Below, piece after piece: positions 58,146-64,000 of a stretch of 64,000 nucleotides of DNA. Source of the DNA: Jiulongibacter sp. (GTDB taxonomy: Bacteria; Bacteroidota; Bacteroidia; Cytophagales; Spirosomataceae). The notes below the pieces were generated by a model. It did not search any database. It had not been told where the DNA came from and saw only the letters and a list, made by a program, of their open reading frames with translations. The position numbers and the translations under genes were made by a program. Position 1 is the stretch's first letter. Each line of letters begins with the position of its first letter. The stretch covers positions 1-64,000 of the forward strand of contig JAHEBN010000002.1 in NCBI GenBank assembly GCA_024645245.1, given 5' to 3'.

Positions 58146-58154
58146 TGGGAAAAA

Positions 58155-58182
58155 GGGCCTACTGATATGTAGGCTCTTTTTT
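58155..58182 (+). terminator. Intrinsic terminator after rpoC
   Basis: GGGCCTAC (58155-58162) pairs with GTAGGCTC (58169-58176, one G-T pair) around 6 bases, followed by six T. Confidence 0.92.
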
Positions 58183-58330
58183 AATAAAATATTTTAAAAA
58201 TGTAAGCCGAACAGGGTAAATTTTTTACATTTGTGATTATTTGAATATATTAACATTCAAATTAAAGATTTTTAAAATTTCATCCCTTCAAAAGGGTGAT
58301 TTATCATAGGTTAAAGTATTTTCGTCTCAG

Positions 58331-58362
58331 AAAGGCATTTGGGGTTCCCGGATGTCTTTTTT
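58331..58362 (+). terminator. Terminator-like hairpin in the leader of the Anbu-like gene, possible attenuator
   Basis: AAAGGCATTTGGG (58331-58343) pairs with CCCGGATGTCTTT (58347-58359) with a few G-T pairs around a 3-base loop, followed by T6 (58357-58362). It ends 29 bases before the ATG at 58392, too close for a promoter in between. TACATTTG at 58226-58233 is a candidate -7 box upstream, so transcripts would pass through the hairpin. Confidence 0.6.
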
Positions 58363-58391
58363 ATTTCAGCAATATATAAATTCAAATTTAA

Positions 58392-59108
58392 ATGACATTT
58401 TGTTTAGGGGTAAAGGTTGCTAAAGGCTTGGTTGCCATATCTGATTCAAGAATTACTTCCGGAAGTGAGGTCTCTTCTAAAAAGAAAATGTATACCCATA
58501 CTAACCAACATGGGACTGTCTTTATAATGACTTCGGGTCTTAGATCAGTCAGAGATAAATCAATGACTTACTTTCAGGAAATTATTGAATCCAATAACGA
58601 ATTCGATAAGCTTTATAAAGTAGTTAACTGTTTCGGTGATCAAGTGAAGAAAGTAGCTAAAGAAGATAAGGCCTTTCTATTAGCTGCTGGATTGCATTTT
58701 AATTTATCTGCAATAATTGGTGGAAAATTCAGCAAGGATGACGAGCATAAATTATATATGGTATATCCTGAAGGTAATTGGATAGAAATCACTCCGGGTT
58801 CACCATTTATAATTATTGGTAATTCGGGTTATGGAAAACCAATTTTATACCGTAATATCAACTATAATACGCCAATAAATGAAGTTTTAAAGCTCGGATT
58901 TTTGGCTTTTGATAGTACTCGGGTTAGTGCAAATGATGTAGATTTTCCTATTGATGTTTTGGTTTTTGACGCGGATTCCAACAAAACCACTGAAAAGGTT
59001 TTTCAAAAATCTGATTTAGAACACATTTCTTACCAATGGAATGATCTGCTGAATGAATCTGTAAAAAAACTTTCAGATGATTGGATCAGTCCGTTTTTAA
59101 ATAAATAA
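58392..59108 (+). CDS. Anbu-like proteasome-type peptidase
   Basis: A 238-residue Ntn-hydrolase with no signal peptide. The N-terminus MTFCLGVKVAKGLVAISDSR resembles the Anbu/BPH peptidase family: Thr2 is the expected nucleophile after Met1 removal, with the conserved SDSR segment (about residues 17-20) and a lysine further on in KKKMYTH. Anbu-type proteins form self-compartmenting rings or spirals and usually sit in an operon with transglutaminase-like, alpha-E and ATP-grasp genes; here none of those is adjacent. It lies alone between rpoC and glmM, under a terminator-like hairpin. The family is likely; the substrate is unknown. Confidence 0.78.
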   Translation: MTFCLGVKVAKGLVAISDSRITSGSEVSSKKKMYTHTNQHGTVFIMTSGLRSVRDKSMTYFQEIIESNNEFDKLYKVVNCFGDQVKKVAKEDKAFLLAAGLHFNLSAIIGGKFSKDDEHKLYMVYPEGNWIEITPGSPFIIIGNSGYGKPILYRNINYNTPINEVLKLGFLAFDSTRVSANDVDFPIDVLVFDADSNKTTEKVFQKSDLEHISYQWNDLLNESVKKLSDDWISPFLNK

Positions 59109-59184
59109 TAACCTTATTTTATACTTGGCTTTTTATAATAGGTATTTTTTTAAATTAATTTTGCACTAAAATAAAACTAAGCGA

Positions 59185-60585
59185 GTGACCTTAATTAAAT
59201 CAATCTCAGGAATTCGGGGTACTATTGGAGGAAAACCAGAAGAGGGTTTAACTCCAATAGATGTTGTAAAATATACTTCCGCATTTGGCCAGCTTTTAAA
59301 ATTACATAACTCAAATGCGAACAAGGTTGTAATTGGTAGAGATGCCAGATTATCGGGAGAGATTATTTCCAATCTGGTTTGTTCAACATTACTTTCGTTG
59401 GGATTTGATGTGGTTGATCTGGGCCTATCCACCACTCCAACAGTGGAAATGGCAGTTGTTTTCGAAAAGGCTGATGGAGGTATTATTTTAACTGCCAGTC
59501 ACAATCCTATTCAATGGAATGCTCTTAAGCTTTTGAATGAAAAAGGTGAATTTATTTCAGGACAAAATGGTGCTGAATTACTGGAACTTGCAGAAAAAAA
59601 TGAATTTGAATTTGCTGAAGTTAAGAATTTGGGCAAATATTCTAAAAATGTAGATTACCTTCAAAAGCATATTGATTCTATTTTAAATTTGCCTTTAGTT
59701 GATAAAAAGGCGATAGAAGCAGCTGGTTTTAAAATAATTGTGGATGCGGTAAATTCTACAGGTGGAATAGCAGTTCCGCTTTTATTACAAAAACTGGGTG
59801 TAAAAAAGATCACCGAATTAAATTGTGAGCCTACAGGAATTTTTGCTCATAATCCGGAACCTTTGCCTGAAAATTTAAGAGAGATTTCGGCAGAAATGAG
59901 AAAAGGGGACTTTGATTTAGGTATTGTGGTAGATCCGGATGTGGATCGTCTTGCTTTAATTTGTGAAAATGGTGAGCCTTTTGGAGAAGAATATACTTTG
60001 GTTTCTGTTTCGGATTACGTGCTGGCCTCATCTAAAATTTCCGGTTTAACTACAGTTTCAAATTTATCTTCCACGAAAGCCCTGAAAGATATTACCGAGA
60101 AAAACGGCGGAACTTATTATGCTGCTGCAGTGGGGGAGGTGAATGTGGTAGAAAAAATGAAAGAAGTAAATGCTATTATTGGTGGTGAAGGAAATGGTGG
60201 TATTATTTTTCCTGAACTTCATTATGGCCGTGATGCATTGGTTGGAATAGCCTTATTTTTAAGTAATCTGGCACATTTTAAAAAGCCGGTTGGCGTATTA
60301 CGGAAACAATATCCCAATTATTTTATAGCTAAGAAAAAGGTAGAATTGAATGCATCTATAAATGTTGACGAAATACTGGACCAGATTCAATTAAAGTATA
60401 AGAAATACCCGATTGATACCCAGGATGGCGTAAAAATTATATTTGATGAAGAATGGGTTCATTTGAGAAAATCAAATACTGAGCCTATTATTAGAATTTA
60501 TGCTGAAAGTGAATTTGAGACTACAGCTGATAATCTTGCTGCTAAAATAATTACTGATATTAAGGAGACGGTTAATAAGAACTAA
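59185..60585 (+). CDS. glmM: Phosphoglucosamine mutase (alpha-D-phosphohexomutase)
   Basis: A 466-residue enzyme read from a GTG at 59185 that gives the conserved start TLIKSISGIRGTIGG. The active serine is Ser105 in TASHNP (phosphorylated in the working enzyme), the metal loop is DPDVDRLAL, and the substrate loop is GEGNGG; the C-terminal phosphate-binding RKSNTEPIIRIYAES is present. It converts glucosamine-6-phosphate to glucosamine-1-phosphate for peptidoglycan and LPS. In some relatives the substrate is mannose or glucose phosphate, which I cannot exclude. A TAATTTTG box at 59156-59163 may be its -7 element. Confidence 0.9.
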   Translation: MTLIKSISGIRGTIGGKPEEGLTPIDVVKYTSAFGQLLKLHNSNANKVVIGRDARLSGEIISNLVCSTLLSLGFDVVDLGLSTTPTVEMAVVFEKADGGIILTASHNPIQWNALKLLNEKGEFISGQNGAELLELAEKNEFEFAEVKNLGKYSKNVDYLQKHIDSILNLPLVDKKAIEAAGFKIIVDAVNSTGGIAVPLLLQKLGVKKITELNCEPTGIFAHNPEPLPENLREISAEMRKGDFDLGIVVDPDVDRLALICENGEPFGEEYTLVSVSDYVLASSKISGLTTVSNLSSTKALKDITEKNGGTYYAAAVGEVNVVEKMKEVNAIIGGEGNGGIIFPELHYGRDALVGIALFLSNLAHFKKPVGVLRKQYPNYFIAKKKVELNASINVDEILDQIQLKYKKYPIDTQDGVKIIFDEEWVHLRKSNTEPIIRIYAESEFETTADNLAAKIITDIKETVNKN

Positions 60586-60863
60586 TTGTAAATATTTTTA
60601 ATTCTTTTGGAAAGATTAAGTCTTTGTGCAAGCTCTTTTTTACCGGTTCTGTACCATAAAAAAATTAAGCTTGCCACTAGTATATATGGCATTAGTAGTA
60701 AATATAATATTCCAAAATTTAAACCTGTGCCTATTACACCCCGGCCTTCGCTCAAATTGCTGCCCACAGTCGCTCTGCACATAGCACATTGCGTAAAACC
60801 ATCTAGATAACCCAAAAAGACCAGGAAAGTAGCTAAAAACAGGATTTTTGTTATTTTTTTCAT
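60582..60863 (-). CDS. Small membrane protein of the cytochrome oxidase operon
   Basis: I choose the ATG at 60863 (MKKITKILFLATFL), which overlaps the stop of the DUF420 gene by 4 bp (ATGA); this gives 93 residues. It has a signal-like N-terminal helix (residues 5-22), a CAMC pair in FTQCAMCRATVGSN, a second hydrophobic helix (about 48-70) and a basic tail. The CxxC near the outer face and the place behind SCO1 and DUF420 fit a part in oxidase or copper handling, but this is inference. Last gene of the operon on this strand; its end overlaps the glmM stop by 4 bp (convergent). Confidence 0.7.
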   Translation of the reverse strand: MKKITKILFLATFLVFLGYLDGFTQCAMCRATVGSNLSEGRGVIGTGLNFGILYLLLMPYILVASLIFLWYRTGKKELAQRLNLSKRIKNIYN

Positions 60864-61402
60864 CTTTGATAGTAAGGAGAAATCATTAAGAATGCAATTA
60901 CACCCGTAATAGATACATAAAGCCAAATTGGCCATGCGTACTTTACCATTTTAACATGTCTTTTAAAATCTTGGTTCCATGCATAAAATATGGCTCTCAA
61001 TACCAATGGAAGCACAACAAGTGATAGTAATATATGACTGATCAGAATAAAATAATAAACATATTTAACCGGACCATCACCTCCAAAACTGGTCGATTGA
61101 TTAGTCAAATGATACAAAACATACGACACTAAAAAAATGCCGCCTAGGCCAAATGCCATTGTCATAATTTTACGGTGCGTTTCGCGATTGCCTTTTTTTA
61201 TTTGATATAAACCTAATAATAATAAAATACTTGTCAAGCTATTTATTATGGCATTTAGTGCCGGTAAATTTTGAGTCCATTCACCAAAATATGGTTTAGA
61301 CCGTATTCCTAATAAAACCGCCACAGCAAGCGGAATTATTACGGATAATAAATTAATGGTACGCAATGAAATTTTATCTTTTTTCTCGTTTGTTAATGCC
61401 AT
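60860..61402 (-). CDS. DUF420 membrane protein
   Basis: A 180-residue protein with four or five transmembrane helices and conserved histidines (NRETHRKIMT, LISHILLS), matching DUF420. The family usually lies in cytochrome c oxidase operons next to SCO1 and is thought to help oxidase assembly, possibly with heme or copper; the role is not proved. Its start overlaps the end of the SCO1 gene by 29 bp, and it overlaps the next gene by 4 bp. Confidence 0.88.
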   Translation of the reverse strand: MALTNEKKDKISLRTINLLSVIIPLAVAVLLGIRSKPYFGEWTQNLPALNAIINSLTSILLLLGLYQIKKGNRETHRKIMTMAFGLGGIFLVSYVLYHLTNQSTSFGGDGPVKYVYYFILISHILLSLVVLPLVLRAIFYAWNQDFKRHVKMVKYAWPIWLYVSITGVIAFLMISPYYQR

Positions 61403-62075
61403 CTAATAAAACCTTAATCTCTAATTTTAATCTGTCAGTTTCTTCATTATTTGTGCCGCTATAAATTCCTCGTACAAAATTCTTTTCATCTAGTAATATT
61501 AACTTATCCGAGTGAATAAATGTTTCGTCAATATTTGTGATTAACGAATCGTAAGAGGATGCGTCTGATACAGGTAATTTAAATTCTTTTATAGCTAAAT
61601 CATAAATTGTTTTTTTGTCGCCTGTTAAGAAATACCAATTGGTTAAACTGTTGCTTAAGCTTTTTGCATATTCTGCCAATACCTCTTCTGTATCATGTTC
61701 AGGATCTACTGTAATTGATATTATTTTAATTCTTGAATCTCCTTTAAAATTATCAACAATTCTGCTTAAATACTTATTTGTAATGGGGCATGTGGTACCA
61801 CATCTGGTAAAAAAAAAGCTTACTACTTTAAGTTCAGAAGCCTTTTTATTAAGACTAAAGTCTTCACCGTTTGAAGTATTTAAAGTAAAATCTGGTATTT
61901 GATGGAACAAGGTATCCCCATCAACTACTTTAACGGTTCCATTGGAGTTTACTTCAGGAAAAAAATAGGGTAAGTCAAATTTGTTTTCTCCGAAAGTCTT
62001 AAGGAATATAAAAACCAAAGCCGGAACAACTAATAAAACTATCAGTATTCCGGCTTTTACTATTTTTTTGGACAT
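61374..62075 (-). CDS. SCO1/SenC-family copper chaperone
   Basis: A 233-residue protein anchored by an N-terminal helix (about residues 7-27) with a periplasmic thioredoxin-like domain. The copper site is present: Cys92 and Cys96 in TRCGTTCPI, and the late histidine in FIHSDKL. It delivers copper to the CuA centre of cytochrome oxidase. Next to subunit IV (1-bp gap) and overlapping DUF420 by 29 bp. Confidence 0.92.
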   Translation of the reverse strand: MSKKIVKAGILIVLLVVPALVFIFLKTFGENKFDLPYFFPEVNSNGTVKVVDGDTLFHQIPDFTLNTSNGEDFSLNKKASELKVVSFFFTRCGTTCPITNKYLSRIVDNFKGDSRIKIISITVDPEHDTEEVLAEYAKSLSNSLTNWYFLTGDKKTIYDLAIKEFKLPVSDASSYDSLITNIDETFIHSDKLILLDEKNFVRGIYSGTNNEETDRLKLEIKVLLDGINKREKR

Positions 62076-62076
62076 T

Positions 62077-62412
62077 TTATCTAATACTTCCTATGTAATT
62101 ACCTTCCATTAATACCAGTGCTATCAGGAACCAGATAACGAAAATAACTGGTAAAACAACGGTAAGAATTAAACTCTTTACTTCGTCTTTTAAGTGCATA
62201 AAAGTACCCACTATAAAGAAAGACTTGACAAAAGTTAAAAGTATAAAAGTACCTATCTTAAACCATTTACCAAAACTGGTGTCTGCTGATATTGTGAAAG
62301 CAATCACGAATTCAACTGCGGTTATTACTAATAGAATCCAAAATACTCTCCACAGCTTTTTGGTGTGTGGTTTTTCCTTAATTTCTGAAGTATGTTCTAT
62401 ATGAGCTGCCAT
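62077..62412 (-). CDS. Cytochrome c oxidase subunit IV
   Basis: A 111-residue three-helix membrane protein of the bacterial CoxIV type (caa3/aa3 oxidases): N-terminal charged region, helices at about residues 22-42, 50-70 and 83-104. The small subunit stabilises the oxidase complex. It lies between subunit III and SCO1 in the operon. Confidence 0.9.
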   Translation of the reverse strand: MAAHIEHTSEIKEKPHTKKLWRVFWILLVITAVEFVIAFTISADTSFGKWFKIGTFILLTFVKSFFIVGTFMHLKDEVKSLILTVVLPVIFVIWFLIALVLMEGNYIGSIR

Positions 62413-62430
62413 AAATAATATTATTTCTGA

Positions 62431-63192
62431 TTAAACAAGGTAGAAAAATGTAAATACAAACACCCAAACTAGATCTACAAAGTGCCAATATAGTCCTACT
62501 TTTTCGATCATTTCGTAATGCCCTCTTCTGGCATATACACCATTGGCTGCATTATAAAAAATTAAGACATTCAGAACTACACCAGAGAATACGTGAGTTC
62601 CATGAAATCCGGTTATAAAGAAGAAGAAATCAGCAAATGCAGCCGGTCCGTATTCATTATGAGTAAGATTAGCACCAAATATTTTAGAACCATCTGCCAA
62701 AGCAAGTCCGGTTTCACTTCCATGAATAAAGTGAGACCATTCCCAAGCTTGTGATCCAAGGAATGTCAATCCGCCTAAAATAGTCCATAACATCCATTTT
62801 TCAACATCTGCCTGATCTTTTCTATGACCAGCTTCTACAGCTAGTACCATAGTAACTGAACTAAAGATGAGAATGAATGTCATAATCCCAACAAACACCA
62901 AAGGAAGGCTAACACCATGTAAAAACGGGACAGCTTCAAAAACTTTTTCCGGTGTTGGCCACCAATTATTTGAAAAAGTAAAATCGTGAATTGATTTTGC
63001 CGGGTGCAAATCTTTAAATGAAGGGAAACTGAATCTTACCAATCCATATGAAATTAGTAATGCAGAGAAGGTAAATGTATCGGATAATAGAAATATCCAC
63101 ATCATTAATTTACCATACCCTACTTTCATGGGTTGAATCCCTCCTTTCCACAATAAATGGTCAGGTGTTGAAGACGTATTGATCGATGCCAT
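62431..63192 (-). CDS. Cytochrome c oxidase subunit III
   Basis: A 253-residue protein with six or seven membrane helices and the subunit III signatures FITGFHGTHVFSG and YWHFVDLVWVFVFTFFYL at the C-terminus. It belongs to the heme-copper oxidase that reduces O2 to water. It is the second of two CoxIII-like genes in a row. Confidence 0.94.
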   Translation of the reverse strand: MASINTSSTPDHLLWKGGIQPMKVGYGKLMMWIFLLSDTFTFSALLISYGLVRFSFPSFKDLHPAKSIHDFTFSNNWWPTPEKVFEAVPFLHGVSLPLVFVGIMTFILIFSSVTMVLAVEAGHRKDQADVEKWMLWTILGGLTFLGSQAWEWSHFIHGSETGLALADGSKIFGANLTHNEYGPAAFADFFFFITGFHGTHVFSGVVLNVLIFYNAANGVYARRGHYEMIEKVGLYWHFVDLVWVFVFTFFYLV

Positions 63193-63266
63193 ATTAAGTT
63201 TTTAAGAATAAATCCGCGGCAAATTTATAAAGAAATGCCTTGGGAAATGGATTAATGGTTAAAAAA

Positions 63267-63851
63267 TTATCTGAAATAAAGTAAGAATACAAAAAGATAA
63301 AGCCAAAGTAAATCTAAAAAATGCCAATATGTAGCACAAACTTCAATTTGTATTAATGATTTAGAATGAATCTTAAGTTGGTAGCTAGCTACAAATGCAA
63401 AAAGTAATACTACAAGACCACTGATTAAATGAAATGCATGTAGTCCGGTTAGTATATAAAGAAATGATCCGGATGGATTTCCTTTTAAATAAATTCCGGA
63501 ATCTTGTAATTCTAGCCATCCAATGTATTGCATTGCCAGAAATATTATTCCAAAAAGGAATGCTCCGGAAATATATGTCTTTAGTTTTCCATAGTTATCC
63601 TTTTTGGCCGATTGTTGAGCGAGATACATAAATACACTACTTATTATTAAAATGCTCGAACTCCACCAAAAAATAACTGGTAATTTAAATTCTGTCCAGT
63701 TTCCTTCAGCTCTTCTAACTAAATAAGCGGAAGTTTGTGATGCAAACAGCATGATAATGGTGATAATAAATAACCAGATAATAAATTTATATTTATTTAC
63801 GGTAAGTATTGGTTTTGTTTCCTGTATCATCGTAGTTTCCAAAGTTTTCAT
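63267..63851 (-). CDS. Cytochrome c oxidase subunit III-like protein
   Basis: A 194-residue five-helix relative of subunit III with GLHAFHLISG and YWHFLDLLWLYLFVFL at the end. It is shorter than the neighbouring subunit III gene. Two CoxIII-like genes in series are usual in Bacteroidota aa3/caa3 operons. Its start overlaps the end of the cyoE fragment by 4 bp. Confidence 0.92.
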   Translation of the reverse strand: MKTLETTMIQETKPILTVNKYKFIIWLFIITIIMLFASQTSAYLVRRAEGNWTEFKLPVIFWWSSSILIISSVFMYLAQQSAKKDNYGKLKTYISGAFLFGIIFLAMQYIGWLELQDSGIYLKGNPSGSFLYILTGLHAFHLISGLVVLLFAFVASYQLKIHSKSLIQIEVCATYWHFLDLLWLYLFVFLLYFR

Positions 63852-64000
63852 AATTTATCAAATAAATAAGCAATTTGAACAACCGGTAAATATATAAATG
63901 AGCCAAACATCAACTGTAATGCTGCTTTGTGATCCACTTTCCGCATTAAGTGGAAAGTTTGTGCAAGAAATAGTATTCCGAATAGCATGGCTACTATGGC
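63848..64000 (-). CDS. cyoE: Protoheme IX farnesyltransferase (heme O synthase), C-terminal part
   Basis: The minus-strand reading from 64000 to 63848 gives the last 50 residues of a membrane protein, including TFHLMRKVDHKAALQLMF and FIYLPVVQIAYLFDKL, the C-terminal end of heme O synthase (CyoE/CtaB). The gene begins outside the window. The stop TGA overlaps the ATG of the CoxIII-like gene. It makes heme O by adding a farnesyl group to protoheme, needed by the oxidase encoded downstream. Confidence 0.82.
   Translation of the reverse strand, partial: AIVAMLFGILFLAQTFHLMRKVDHKAALQLMFGSFIYLPVVQIAYLFDKL

Overview
The window reads as a chromosome segment of a Bacteroidota bacterium, most likely of the order Cytophagales. 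The clues are promoters of the Bacteroidota type (TTTG, a gap of about 19 bases, TAnnTTTG), almost no Shine-Dalgarno sites, many secreted and lipoprotein enzymes, tandem DUF1080 proteins, a GH95 fucosidase, a MetRS with a KISTS loop, and DsbD, PD40-OmpA and CoxIII-CoxIII-CoxIV proteins of the kind found in that phylum. I see no insertion sequence, CRISPR array, rRNA operon or prophage.

Layout, left half. Positions 1-10350 hold an RNase Sa/barnase-type lipoprotein with a small overlapping partner, a TPP riboswitch driving a TonB-dependent receptor (probable thiamin uptake), a CrcB fluoride channel, an APC permease, a short-chain polyprenyl synthase, an MFS transporter, a YtcJ-type amidohydrolase and a TlpA-like lipoprotein. 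Positions 10428-16017 carry a short piece of the division/cell-wall cluster (rsmH, ftsL-like, ftsI) that runs into an M14 peptidase gene and a secreted regulatory-domain gene. Positions 16125-21468 are a carbohydrate block (GH30, Gfo/Idh/MocA oxidoreductase, tandem DUF1080, divergent AraC regulator). It is followed by a MerR-B12 regulator with the full residue set of the CarH light sensor, a small secreted protein, a disrupted lipoprotein gene and metG. Positions 25903-36278 hold GH95 plus a purple-acid-phosphatase-like gene, dsbD, a cyclophilin, a PD40/OmpA protein, hemE and a thioredoxin.

Layout, right half. Positions 36470-43118 are an eroding zone: a Crp/Fnr-family pseudogene flanked by two matching FNR/CRP-type palindromes, an intact ECF sigma / membrane protein / outer-membrane barrel operon, and a 3.2-kb SdrD_B/PKD-like adhesin pseudogene. 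From 43343 the core gene-expression region begins: tRNA-Tyr, tRNA-Gly, tRNA-Thr, tuf, an inserted TetA-type MFS gene, tRNA-Trp, secE, nusG, rplK, rplA, rplJ, rplL, rpoB, rpoC. After it come an orphan Anbu-like proteasome homologue preceded by a terminator-like hairpin, glmM, and (on the minus strand) the tail of a cytochrome oxidase operon: cyoE (partial), two CoxIII genes, CoxIV, SCO1, DUF420 and a small membrane protein.

The most interesting signals are regulatory: a riboswitch whose P1 strand can re-pair with a downstream hairpin; a motif present both in the rplK leader and in the rplK-rplA spacer; alternating TTCCC/GGGAA segments in the same leader; a terminator hairpin 29 bases before the Anbu-like start codon; two FNR-type boxes left beside a dead Crp/Fnr gene; and a Wx9EH / ExHxxG photoreceptor candidate.
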